The notes under the pieces are model-generated. The model was not told where the DNA came from and did no database searches. It saw only the letters and a program-made list of their open reading frames with translations. From NCBI RefSeq assembly GCF_029914245.1, contig NZ_JARYZI010000001.1:434001-498000 (forward strand): a stretch of 64,000 nucleotides of DNA, in the 5' to 3' direction. The translations under genes were made by a program, and so were the position numbers. This DNA is from Fusibacter bizertensis (GTDB lineage: Bacteria; Bacillota; Clostridia; Peptostreptococcales; Acidaminobacteraceae). Position 1 is the first letter of the stretch; every line of letters begins with the position of its first letter. This document shows positions 18,220 to 26,607 of this stretch, one piece after another.

Positions 18220-19203
18220 TTAATCGAAACATGTAAAATCTAAATTTTTCAGAACTACTTTAGTATCTAGTTTAAGATAGTCACAAAAAATAAAGAAATC
18301 GTATAAAACATCAAAATCATCTGGTTCCCAACCGATTGAATCATACTGTTCATATCTTTCCCCTTTAGGTTCATACCAGTCTAAATCAAATAACACGGTC
18401 AACTTTTCATATAGGTATTCCTTACTAATTCTTAGATATGGATATATTACATTACGATCAAATATTATAGTTCTTTCTTTGTCTGTTATTTTTTTGTTTC
18501 TTTTATAGTAAATTGCATGTAGTACTGCTCTTGTATCAATATCTAAATTTCCAATCTCTTCGAAAAGTTTACGATATGATTTAAAAGTCTCTTTATATTC
18601 GTCATCATCTAGATTTTTTACAAATTTCATATATTTAGAAAATGTTCGTGGTAATTTCACTTCCTCTTCAATAATTCTTTCAAATAAATTTGGTTCCCCA
18701 GTTTTTAAGCTAATGTTTTCTTCAATAAAATGAAGCATTTCACTTTTCTTTTTTAATTTCAATTTTTTAGCAGCAAGAATTACATCTTCAATATCAATAA
18801 CATTAGACTTTATATCGAATTGATATTTATCTTTTTGTTCTAACTCCTTATAACTCTTTTTAGCACCAAGTATCAATATTATTAAATCTGGATATTTTTT
18901 ATACAATTCCTTTTCTTCATATTTACTAAGTGTTGTAATAATTTTGTCTCTTGAATTATCTGATGTTACTTGAAAGCAAACGCCTTCATCTAAATCGCCT
19001 AAATCAATCGCTGGAAAATTGACTTTTATTTCATTCAAATTTACTAAATCTAATTTATATATTTTATTAAGAATTTCCTTAAAGAAATTTTCAGAGTAAT
19101 TATTTATATCAAAATTTCCTGCTTTATTCTCTGTCTTAATATATTCTTTTATTATTGAAAAGTATTTACTTAGTTTCTTGTCTATTTTCTCATGTTCTAA
19201 CAT
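18220..19203 (-). CDS. SMEK-domain protein
   Basis: 327 residues. The N-terminal region has the SMEK signature: FPAIDLGD and VCFQVTSDNSRDKI at about 63-88. SMEK domains occur at the N-terminus of many predicted antiphage STAND and related proteins. The rest (90-327) is helical, rich in Lys, Glu and Asp, and unassigned. ATG 19203 follows AAGGAG. It is the first cassette of the array, nearest the expected integrase side, the position usually best expressed in integrons. Confidence 0.65.
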   Translation of the reverse strand: MLEHEKIDKKLSKYFSIIKEYIKTENKAGNFDINNYSENFFKEILNKIYKLDLVNLNEIKVNFPAIDLGDLDEGVCFQVTSDNSRDKIITTLSKYEEKELYKKYPDLIILILGAKKSYKELEQKDKYQFDIKSNVIDIEDVILAAKKLKLKKKSEMLHFIEENISLKTGEPNLFERIIEEEVKLPRTFSKYMKFVKNLDDDEYKETFKSYRKLFEEIGNLDIDTRAVLHAIYYKRNKKITDKERTIIFDRNVIYPYLRISKEYLYEKLTVLFDLDWYEPKGERYEQYDSIGWEPDDFDVLYDFFIFCDYLKLDTKVVLKNLDFTCFD

Positions 19204-19228
19204 ACTTTGCTCCTTTTTCTACTTGGGA

Positions 19229-19320
19229 CTTTCACCTAACTACTGCATTCCCGCACGTCTTGAATACTACTAAAAACAAGGGGCTTTAAGCTTGTATTTC
19301 TGGAATGGTCCATTCTAAGT
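19229..19320 (-). other. terminal half-site at the head of the array
   Basis: TTCACCTAAC pairs with the R'' box of site 21, so this is the true right end of the last complete cassette. To its right only a weak palindrome (CATTCC / GGAATG) and no GTTRRRY box are present. It is either a decayed attC or the insertion point of an attI-like sequence. Confidence 0.5.
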
Positions 19321-19419
19321 ACTTAGCGAAATTCCAAGCAAATATATAATTCACTCAAAACATCCCCCCCTTTGTCACACAATTGTTAGAATCCTCAAAA
19401 CACATTACTAAAACCTATC

Positions 19420-19475
19420 CAAAAAATTTGCAGTCCTCGAAGCTCTGTTGCAAAGATTGTACATTATATTAAATA
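19420..19475. repeat. degenerate attC remnant
   Basis: TTTGCAGTCCTCGAAGCTCT and the following TTGCAAAGATTGTACATTAT resemble the body and right end of sites 5, 8 and 12, but both core boxes are lost. Confidence 0.55.
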
Positions 19476-19721
19476 CAATTTTTCTCCTATATTTTCAATA
19501 AGAAAGACATTTAACAAATAATTTTTTTTGAAATATTTAATCCCCATTCTGGCTTACTTTTGTTCCATGATTTGATTACACCAATGGAGTTCTACCTTCA
19601 GCTAGGATTACTACTGCCATATACAAAATCTTACTTGTAATATCAAACTTTGTTTTATAAGCAAATATATAAGAACTAGTCTTAGTTACTTGTTTCTCCT
19701 TAGTAGGTTTGACCGACGTAT

Positions 19722-19778
19722 TTAATCTAACATTTCTGCTTTGTTTGTCGCGTTAGTTACGGAAATGGTGTGCTATGG
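19722..19778. repeat. degenerate attC remnant
   Basis: Left box TCTAACATT, then a body resembling sites 3, 7 and 21 (GTCGCG, then TTACGGAAATGGTGTG), and a right end GCTATGGGG in place of GTTATRGG. Stem pairing is largely lost. Confidence 0.65.
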
Positions 19779-19788
19779 GGAGGAGCGC

Positions 19789-19996
19789 TTAGAATATATC
19801 TTCATGCACCGTTTTTCCATATTTTATTTTTCTTTTTTCTGCTTCTTTATAACTTTCTTCGTCTGCTCTTAAGGAAACTACTATAATATTCATAACTGTT
19901 TTTTCTCTAACAAGTGTGTATACCACTCGTATTCCAATCCCTCTATATTTAATTTAAAAAAATCCAGTCAACTCTGTACCATTTTGATTTCCCACA
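19789..19996 (-). pseudogene. truncated RelE/ParE-type toxin
   Basis: One frame directly after the antitoxin stop reads GNQNGTELTGFF, a TAA stop, then IKYRGIGIRVVYTLVRE and IIVVSLRADEESYKEA, matching the C-terminal half of RelE/ParE toxins. About 40 N-terminal residues are missing and one stop interrupts the rest. The toxin is dead while the antitoxin is intact, so the pair is no longer a working addiction module. Confidence 0.7.
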
Positions 19997-20338
19997 TCAC
20001 TCAATTTCCACGCTTTCAACAAGTTCTTCAAGTTCAGAATCGTCTATATCAAACTCTTCCATCACACTTTTAAGACTTGAATACTCGCTTGGATTACTTT
20101 CATTTATTCTATTCGTAGCCATTAGTAATAGTTCCAATTCTTCCCTAGCTTCCATAAGATTATTGTATTCATCTACCGACAATATTACCGCTTGAGGTTT
20201 ATTGTTTTTAACCACTATATATTGATCTTTATTTTTTTCAACATCTTGAATCACTTTAGAAGCTTTCCCTCTTCCTAAGTCTGAAACAGATATAATATGG
20301 TCAAGTGCATTTCTTAAATCTAAGTTTTTTGCGATCAT
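19997..20338 (-). CDS. Phd/YefM-type antitoxin
   Basis: 113 residues from ATG 20338, chosen because GAGGTG lies 6 nt upstream; a GTG three codons earlier overlaps that site. The N-terminal Phd fold is seen in ISVSDLGRGKASKVI and VVKNNKPQAVILSVDEYNNL. The long acidic C-terminus (last 30 residues) would be the toxin-binding tail. Phd/YefM proteins neutralise the toxin and autorepress the operon. The toxin gene downstream is decayed. Confidence 0.8.
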   Translation of the reverse strand: MIAKNLDLRNALDHIISVSDLGRGKASKVIQDVEKNKDQYIVVKNNKPQAVILSVDEYNNLMEAREELELLLMATNRINESNPSEYSSLKSVMEEFDIDDSELEELVESVEIE

Positions 20339-20370
20339 TTTTTTCACCTCTTTTAGTTCTATTTTATCAT

Positions 20371-20408
20371 ATTTGCACGTGAATTTGCATGTGAATTTAC
20401 ATGATTAA
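20371..20408 (-). promoter_or_regulatory. direct-repeat operator over the antitoxin promoter
   Basis: Three 12-bp direct repeats, TTGCACGTGAAT, TTGCATGTGAAT and the weaker TTACATGATTAA, lie 33-70 nt upstream of the antitoxin start. On the minus strand a TATGAT -10 box follows directly and TTCACA sits 18 nt before it. The layout fits autorepression by the antitoxin. Confidence 0.45.
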
Positions 20409-20460
20409 GCAATCCCCTATTTCTATTCTTAGACCTCAATAAACTAACGGCTCCCCAACT

Positions 20461-21537
20461 CTACATCTCTTTCATAATCTCTAGCAACTTCCTATTTATA
20501 AATAATTTATCTTTCCCTCTAACTTCGACTTCCAAAATGCCTGATTCAGTTAGTTCATTTAGATAATTTGACGCTGTTTTACGCGTAATATTTAAACTGT
20601 TTTCTACAGAACCAATTCTGGTATAGAACTCTGAGAATATAATATCTACTAATTCTTTGGAATATATTTTGGGATGTTTCATTCTTATATCATGACTTGT
20701 TTCATCGATTAATGCATTTATTTTCCTCAGTAATTTTAAAGAGGCCTCTGAAGTAATTTGAATTCCTTTTAATATATATATAATCCACTCTTCCCAGCTA
20801 CCTTTATTATGGATTTCATTTAGCAACTTGTAATAATCTTCTTTTGTAGAGAGAATATATTTACTGAGATATAAAATAGGTGCATCCAACAAACCTTTCA
20901 TTACGAGAAAAAGTTCATTTATAATTCTTCCAGTTCTACCGTTTCCATCATAAAATGGATGTATGCTTTCAAACTGATAATGAATGACTGCTAATTTAAT
21001 CAAAGGATCAATATCATCTTCACTATTGATATACATCTCCAGGTTTCCTAGCAGGTTTCTTATTTCAGTCTCAGTAGACGGTGGTGTATAAACCGTCTCA
21101 CCTGTTCTTTCATTGATAAGCTTTGTACCACCCTGAGTTCTAATGCCTGCTTTATTGCCCTCAATAATGGCTTGAATTTCAACAAACATATTGGTTGATA
21201 AAAAATTATTTTCCTTAATCAGATCAATACCTCTCCAAAGTGCTTCTTTGTAATTCAACACTTCTTTCGCACCACCATTGATATACTCCGATTTTGATAG
21301 TGCCGCAAATAATTCATCATGTGTCGTAATAATGTTTTCAATTTCTGAACTTTCTTTTGCTTCATTTAAAGTGATGGCATTTATCAATATATTTTTATTG
21401 GGAACAATTTCAGAATAGCCTTTTAACTCAGCAAGCTTTCGATTGGCTTTAGCCACTTCACGCATTATTGCTTTTGTTTCAAGTTCTTTAATTTTACCTT
21501 CGAAATTAGGTGGCAAATAAGGTATATGATTACACAT
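20461..21537 (-). CDS. class II Fic family protein
   Basis: 358 residues. The Fic active loop HPFYDGNGRTGR is complete at 193-204 with the catalytic His. An N-terminal inhibitory motif SSEIEN at 63-68 matches the [S/T]xxxE[G/N] pattern, so the enzyme is self-inhibited. The C-terminal 80 residues form a winged-helix-like domain (TRKTASNYLNELTESGIL). Fic enzymes usually transfer AMP to protein hydroxyls; the target is unknown. ATG 21537 follows AAGGAG. Probably its own transcription unit. Confidence 0.88.
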   Translation of the reverse strand: MCNHIPYLPPNFEGKIKELETKAIMREVAKANRKLAELKGYSEIVPNKNILINAITLNEAKESSEIENIITTHDELFAALSKSEYINGGAKEVLNYKEALWRGIDLIKENNFLSTNMFVEIQAIIEGNKAGIRTQGGTKLINERTGETVYTPPSTETEIRNLLGNLEMYINSEDDIDPLIKLAVIHYQFESIHPFYDGNGRTGRIINELFLVMKGLLDAPILYLSKYILSTKEDYYKLLNEIHNKGSWEEWIIYILKGIQITSEASLKLLRKINALIDETSHDIRMKHPKIYSKELVDIIFSEFYTRIGSVENSLNITRKTASNYLNELTESGILEVEVRGKDKLFINRKLLEIMKEM

Positions 21538-21695
21538 CGCATTCTCCTTATGGGTAATTTTATTATTTTTTTACTCATATCTTAAATATATGCGTAATCA
21601 TAACCTATGTCAATAAAATGTGGGGAATTTTTGCGTTTTTTTACCCATTAAGTCACAAGTAGCGCTAAATCCTCATCTATCCACCAAGTCAAATC

Positions 21696-22493
21696 TTACT
21701 CAAACACCCCAATCCACCTATTAAACACCGCATTAAATAACTCAGCCTGTTCTATGTGCATGGCATGCGCTGCACAGTCAACTGCGAGATAAGTCGCTCT
21801 TGGAAACTGTAAACTCAGTGCATATTGATCTTCAAAGCCCACCACGGAATCTTGTTTTCCTGCCATGATCACCACTGGTTTATCAAAGCGGGCATTGTTT
21901 GCGTCCACATTGAAAGAAGCTTTGTACCCATTTGCTTGATAGTCTTCTAAATAATCTTCATCACCCAGTACCAGCGCTTCATCGATCTCGATTCGCTGTC
22001 TATCGACCACATACGCATTGATCACTGTATTTAATTCTCTAATTTCTTCAAGTTCACTAGAAAGGAGCGTCGCAGCATAAGCTTTATCTTCAGATAGCAC
22101 CCTGTGCACCGGCAACTTTCTCAGCGTACTTATAGGCTCAACCACAGGCACAAATAAAAACATGCCTACGACTTGATCTTCAAAATAACATCTGAGCCCT
22201 CTTGCGAGATAACCCCCATAAGACATGCCCACTATGAGAAATTTTTCATTACCTACCAAGGGCTTGATAAGCTCAGCGATACTTTTGAGCATCTGATCTG
22301 CATTTTTAATCTGATGATAATTTTTAGTAAGTCCCATCCCTGGAAGATCAAAATAAATCCGTTTAAAGCTTTTACCCTGTAACAAAGACTCACATGCCCC
22401 AAGCATCACTCTATGGTCAAGCTGAAAGCCATGAAGCATCACTATTGGCATTCCCTCACCTATTGTAAAACTGTTGTATTTGACACCGTTCAT
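21696..22493 (-). CDS. alpha/beta hydrolase
   Basis: 265 residues. Oxyanion HG at 21-22, nucleophile elbow GMSYGG with Ser101, an acid in GKQDS near 216, and a His in AAHAMHIEQ near 243 complete the triad. The length and fold match soluble esterase or lipase-like hydrolases. ATG 22493 follows AGGAGG. It is the last gene of a minus-strand series with two membrane proteins, spaced 29 nt from the first. Substrate unknown. Confidence 0.82.
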   Translation of the reverse strand: MNGVKYNSFTIGEGMPIVMLHGFQLDHRVMLGACESLLQGKSFKRIYFDLPGMGLTKNYHQIKNADQMLKSIAELIKPLVGNEKFLIVGMSYGGYLARGLRCYFEDQVVGMFLFVPVVEPISTLRKLPVHRVLSEDKAYAATLLSSELEEIRELNTVINAYVVDRQRIEIDEALVLGDEDYLEDYQANGYKASFNVDANNARFDKPVVIMAGKQDSVVGFEDQYALSLQFPRATYLAVDCAAHAMHIEQAELFNAVFNRWIGVFE

Positions 22494-22522
22494 ATGCCAT
22501 CCTCCTACGAAATTCCTCTAAA

Positions 22523-23287
22523 TTAATACCTTTCTTTAAAATCGAAGTATCCCTGATATATTTGAACCAATTGATCATCCACAAAGACAAAAGAATAGGG
22601 ATAAAATTGTTTTAAAGTACCAGACAAATCTGAAGTAACCAGTTCATTAAATTGGCCACTTTCAGTTGCTGCAAACCCATATTGGTCAACAGCGTAAAAC
22701 GTTGCATCTGTCGGAACAGTGACCCATAGATGCGTTTCTTGATGTAAAACTTTAATGTTGCTTTTGTTATCACTCATAAAAATAAGCGATTGCTCTTGGT
22801 CCGCATCTAGTTCTACTTCAACGACAAAGGCTTCACTATCAGTATAAGATACAACTTTACCTTTGAAAATGCTGATATTTGAAAATTGATCAAGGAGTTC
22901 ACTGATCGCACTTATTTTCCGATTATTGAGCGTAATTTCCTGTGCCATTTCATCAATATTATAGGCTTTTATCCACTCAAGCTCTTTTTGCAACTTTTCA
23001 TTTGCACTACTTAACTTAGCAATTTCTTCATTCGCTTTATGACTTTCCAAGGTAACCCCATCAAGCTTAACTGCCAAATCATCTATTCTATTTTTCTGAT
23101 TAACATTTAAAACAAATATTGTGATCAGTAAAATACCTGAAATTATGATAGGCACAAACCAATTTTTATTAGAGCTTTTATTTACTTTTTCATTAGCTTT
23201 TTCATTTACATTTTTATTTTTATTTTCATTCGATTTCACATTGGAATTCGTTTCATCATTCAATTCAGGTTTAAAGTCATCTTTCAT
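22523..23287 (-). CDS. single-pass membrane protein with coiled coil
   Basis: 254 residues. A cytoplasmic, Asn/Lys/Glu-rich low-complexity N-terminus (about 1-42) is followed by a membrane segment (43-62), a coiled coil (about 66-110) and an extracytoplasmic beta-rich domain. The N-terminal repeats such as ENKNKNVNEKANEKVN look like expanded microsatellite sequence, as in other genes here. No family recognised. Likely co-transcribed with the hydrolase. Confidence 0.65.
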   Translation of the reverse strand: MKDDFKPELNDETNSNVKSNENKNKNVNEKANEKVNKSSNKNWFVPIIISGILLITIFVLNVNQKNRIDDLAVKLDGVTLESHKANEEIAKLSSANEKLQKELEWIKAYNIDEMAQEITLNNRKISAISELLDQFSNISIFKGKVVSYTDSEAFVVEVELDADQEQSLIFMSDNKSNIKVLHQETHLWVTVPTDATFYAVDQYGFAATESGQFNELVTSDLSGTLKQFYPYSFVFVDDQLVQIYQGYFDFKERY

Positions 23288-23363
23288 TCATAAACACCTC
23301 ACATCTGTAGTTAAAATCGAAAATCAAACGGTCAACCTAGTTAATCACCAATCGGAGTAACTC

Positions 23364-23432
23364 ATTAATCATTGTTATTCATCAATCATTGTTATTCATC
23401 AATCATTGTTATTCATCAATCTTTGTTATTCA
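23364..23432. repeat. 17-bp direct repeats
   Basis: About four head-to-tail copies of CATCAATCATTGTTATT, the last with a base change, spanning the 3' end of the gene at 23426-24082 and its downstream spacer. Confidence 0.8.
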
Positions 23433-24082
23433 CAAATCTTAGTGACAATTTCATCTATACTTTCTGCTGTAATACCTATGCTCTTTACAATACTCATAAT
23501 ATTTGCTTGATCATAGTATTCTTCACCATAGATGATTTGAGCACCTGGCAAAACCCTTGGCAGATAACTATAAAGGTCTAAAAGTTCTGACTGTAATTCA
23601 TTGTAGATTGCATAATCACTTTTATCAGGCTGCTTTTCAGTCCTTAACACTGCATGACCTGAAGAAATATACCGCCTGAGTGAGCTATCAATTGCTTGCA
23701 AATAGTTTTCTAATTCGGCGTTCTCACTTGCACTCAGAATGGTTGGTACAAGATCGGTATATTTTAGTTCTAATAGAACTAGATTACTATGTGCTAAAAA
23801 ATCGTCTATTAAAAAGTATAGTTTATAATTGCCATCTAGATCTACGATCTCTTCATTCGCTAAATTATGGATATCTCTTAAGCTGTCAACCATCAAATGA
23901 TAAGATAACTCAGCAGTAGTTTCAGCGTTGTGACTTAGCTTAGTATAATTCAGATAAAGCCCCCAAATTACAACAAATAAAACTAAAATTGCTATTTTCA
24001 CTTTCAAATCTAACTTCGTTTTATCATATACAATTACCAAAAAACATATAAAAACTGCAATATAGCTCAGGTTTAGCAACAT
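23426..24082 (-). CDS. membrane protein of unknown function
   Basis: 218 residues with two N-terminal membrane segments (about 4-22 and 30-47) and a helical soluble domain of about 165 residues. ATG 24082 follows AAGGAG. The stop lies within the 17-bp repeat tract. No family recognised. It sits 71 nt downstream of the recombinase gene on the same strand. Confidence 0.6.
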   Translation of the reverse strand: MLLNLSYIAVFICFLVIVYDKTKLDLKVKIAILVLFVVIWGLYLNYTKLSHNAETTAELSYHLMVDSLRDIHNLANEEIVDLDGNYKLYFLIDDFLAHSNLVLLELKYTDLVPTILSASENAELENYLQAIDSSLRRYISSGHAVLRTEKQPDKSDYAIYNELQSELLDLYSYLPRVLPGAQIIYGEEYYDQANIMSIVKSIGITAESIDEIVTKICE

Positions 24083-24153
24083 ATTCGTCTCCTTTTTCGG
24101 TCTCCAGTCTCAGTCTCTTGTTTCAGTCACCTTTTCCGGTCTACTTTTCCAAA

Positions 24154-25266
24154 TCATTCATCAAATCCAAGTTGATCCAGTGGATTGACGATGCCCATGA
24201 GAGATTTGTTTGAGACATGGGTATAAATTTCCGTGGTTTTACTGTGAACGTGCCCTAAGAGTTCTTGGATATACCTTAGGTCTACACCTGATTCTAATAG
24301 GTGCGTCGCAAAAGAATGCCTTAGACTGTGAAAAGAGACATCTTTACGGATATTGGCTTTCTCGCAACTAACTTGAAATACCTTTTGAAGGGTACGCTCA
24401 GAGATAGGACCTGTGCAGTTTGGATTCTCAAATAAGTATTCGTAAGGTCTATAGCGATCGATATAACTTGAAAGTTGCTTAGTAAGCGTCGCTGAGAGTG
24501 GTACGATTCTGTCTTTTCGGCCCTTTCCCTGTCTCACATAGATGACATTCCTTGAATAATCGATGTCAGCAAGCCTTATATGAGCCACTTCACCTACACG
24601 CATCCCACAAGAATACCCCATCATTAGGGCTGTTTTGTGTTTTAGATTTTCAGTGACATTAAAAAGTTTAGTTACCTCAGTTTTTCCCAGTACCTTGGGT
24701 AGCTTATATTGTTTCTTTGGTCTTTGGATCTGTATAATTTCGTTATCACGGTATTCGCCTATGCTTTTGAGATGCTGTTTGATGGCATTGACCGCTTGAT
24801 TGACATACGAATGGCTACAGTCCTTGTCCTCTAATAGAAAGAGCAGATAATTGTTGATGGATTCTTCATCATGTTTTAGCTCACTATGATAGAGAAAACG
24901 CGCTAGATGCGCTGTATAACTCTCTATGGTTTTAGGGCTATACCCCTTAAGTACTAAACGATCTTTTAGTCGATTGGTTAATCTTTTTACAGGTGCTTCA
25001 TATTTTGGATTGACATTTGAAGTATATTTAGGTACCCGTTGTGATGGTGCTTTTGATGTGTAAAGTAACGGTTTGTGAACGGGGCGATTTTTGCCAGTGA
25101 ACTGCTGTTTCAGTTCCACAAGCGCCTTAAACTTCTCAACTGGAAAGATCCATACCTTATCTTCAGGCTGCCACCATCCGCCACCCACTTTCCTTAACGC
25201 CGCAACTATCTCTGCATCAAACCTAACCTTAACCCATAACTCGTCTTTGACATGACTGATCTCCAT
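24154..25266 (-). CDS. Xer-like tyrosine recombinase with extra N-terminal domain
   Basis: 370 residues. Residues 1-50 form an additional domain (VRFDAEIVAALRKVGGGWW, then VWIFP) resembling the HARP-like N-terminal modules of some recombinases and helicases. Core-binding domain at about 92-175, catalytic domain 190-355 with R223, K248, H313, R316, H339 and Tyr348, all present. The R223-H313 spacing of 90 matches XerC/D; IntI enzymes have about 130 because of an inserted helix, absent here. It is therefore not a canonical integron integrase despite lying 5 kb from the array head. ATG 25266 follows AGGGGG. Confidence 0.85.
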   Translation of the reverse strand: MEISHVKDELWVKVRFDAEIVAALRKVGGGWWQPEDKVWIFPVEKFKALVELKQQFTGKNRPVHKPLLYTSKAPSQRVPKYTSNVNPKYEAPVKRLTNRLKDRLVLKGYSPKTIESYTAHLARFLYHSELKHDEESINNYLLFLLEDKDCSHSYVNQAVNAIKQHLKSIGEYRDNEIIQIQRPKKQYKLPKVLGKTEVTKLFNVTENLKHKTALMMGYSCGMRVGEVAHIRLADIDYSRNVIYVRQGKGRKDRIVPLSATLTKQLSSYIDRYRPYEYLFENPNCTGPISERTLQKVFQVSCEKANIRKDVSFHSLRHSFATHLLESGVDLRYIQELLGHVHSKTTEIYTHVSNKSLMGIVNPLDQLGFDE

Positions 25267-25446
25267 ATATATCCCCCTACAAGAATTCTGATTCCACTTA
25301 TTACCATTATTTGGAATTAATCAGATTATATCACAACTCTTGCGTGTGGAAAATATTGGATATTCAACTATATGTAATGTCACCTTTATATCACAGCAAC
25401 CACTCCTACAATTATAACATTTTTACCAAATGATAACAGGATAAAA

Positions 25447-25489
25447 TTGGTATAAATCCTAAACTGAATAATCGTAATTTATACCAATA
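25447..25489 (-). terminator. intrinsic terminator-like hairpin
   Basis: On the minus strand TTGGTATAAAT and ATTTATACCAA pair over an 18-22 nt loop, followed by TTTTATCC. It is 8 nt past the stop of the gene at 25498-26148. The U-tract is short, so strength is uncertain. Confidence 0.5.
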
Positions 25490-25497
25490 CATCTTGC

Positions 25498-26148
25498 CTA
25501 ATTATGAATTGGGTTGTAGTCTTTCACAAACTCATTTTCATAATCTTTGATCATTTGCTTAAGCTCAAGATCCGATTCCCCCTTATATGGAAAAATCACA
25601 TAGCGCTCAGCTGCTATATATTCTGCTGTAACGCTCTCGCTTGATCCTGTCTCGGTTGAATCAATTTCAGTCAAGTCTATCTCAGTTAAACTATCATCCT
25701 CTGTTTGCGGTTCAACTGTTGATCGATTGTATCCGTCATCGTCTGACTCAGCATCAACCACATGCCAGTATTTGATAAAACCTTTTGTAAAATCGGCATT
25801 TATGATGATACTTGCCCGTTCACCCTCAACACTTACAAAACTACCATGGTAATCGTCGCCTTTAAGTGGTATGAGCTCTAATACATTTTCGTCAATAAGA
25901 TTATAAGTGACATCACCTATGGTAAGCGTTCCTGAAAACATCAAATTTGTAGCAAGTATAGCCTGATAGATGTTGCCCGTGAAGTTAATATCGACTTCAT
26001 CATGTGCATAGTTTGATAAGTTGAGCATCACCGCAGGCGCTGTTATGTTGTATACAGTCATCGTGTTATTATGTAACCATAAAGTATAACCTGCAGTCAG
26101 TGCTAAAACTAGAATCACGATTCCCAGTAAAAAACCAAGACGTTTCAT
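25498..26148 (-). CDS. membrane-anchored protein of unknown function
   Basis: 216 residues from ATG 26148, chosen because GAGGAGG lies 7 nt upstream; the open frame extends 38 codons further without a site. One N-terminal membrane segment (about 5-23), then an extracytoplasmic domain with FTGNIYQAILATNLMFSG and a Thr/Glu-rich linker with repeated TEIDLTEID words before the C-terminus. No family recognised. Confidence 0.65.
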   Translation of the reverse strand: MKRLGFLLGIVILVLALTAGYTLWLHNNTMTVYNITAPAVMLNLSNYAHDEVDINFTGNIYQAILATNLMFSGTLTIGDVTYNLIDENVLELIPLKGDDYHGSFVSVEGERASIIINADFTKGFIKYWHVVDAESDDDGYNRSTVEPQTEDDSLTEIDLTEIDSTETGSSESVTAEYIAAERYVIFPYKGESDLELKQMIKDYENEFVKDYNPIHN

Positions 26149-26424
26149 AAGTTCCTCCTCATCTGATAATAAGTAAAATTCAACCGGTTTCTTAGGGGCA
26201 ATTAATTCCCCTATTTTCTCCATCTTACCAAATAGGCAGGTAAAATACATGAATATATACAAGGTTTACTTGAAATTTAATAAAGTTATAACATTCATAT
26301 TAGAGGCTTTATATTAGACTTGAAAATTAATTTTTACCGTGCTACGCTTTATAAGAGTGTTACTATCATCACCGACATGATTACAACAGAAATGATGATA
26401 ACAACTAAAAAGGGAGGTTTTTGT

Positions 26425-26607
26425 ATGCACTATGCAGTCATCGAAGTGAATGGAACATTTATCTTTCAACTGTTTAACACCGCTCTACTGATTGGCATCG
26501 TAATTGGTATTCCTTACCTTATTTTCAAAGCCATTAAACGCAGCAAAGCCATTGAAGAAAGACTTAAAATCATCGAAAAAAAACTAATTGACAAGGAGAA
26601 ACCATGA
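26425..26607 (+). CDS. small membrane protein
   Basis: 60 residues from ATG 26425, which has GGGAGG 7 nt upstream; the frame is open further upstream but without a signal. One membrane segment (about 10-32) and a basic amphipathic tail (KAIKRSKAIEERLKIIEKKL). The gene overlaps the next one by 4 nt (ATGA). Small anchored proteins of this shape are common in Bacillota; function unknown. Confidence 0.65.
   Translation: MHYAVIEVNGTFIFQLFNTALLIGIVIGIPYLIFKAIKRSKAIEERLKIIEKKLIDKEKP

Larger units (their letters stand above)
1..19240 (-). mobile_element. integron cassette array (CALIN-like)
   Basis: Twenty-one attC-like sites of about 60 bp (three of 130-141 bp), all in the same orientation, delimit 21 complete cassettes and one partial cassette at the left edge. 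Each site has the R'/R'' core boxes (YYYAAC and GTTRRRY) around an imperfect palindrome. All cassette genes are on the minus strand, so the integrase-proximal end is at about 19,240. The two ends of each cassette are complementary to each other, as expected for units that circularise and reinsert. No gene with the IntI-specific insertion is present in the window. The array may continue to the left. Confidence 0.9.

Noticed and set aside
24154-25266. The tyrosine recombinase as the integron integrase IntI
   Set aside because: The Arg to His-x-x-Arg distance is 90 residues as in XerC/D, and the IntI-specific inserted helix is missing; it is also not divergent from the cassettes.
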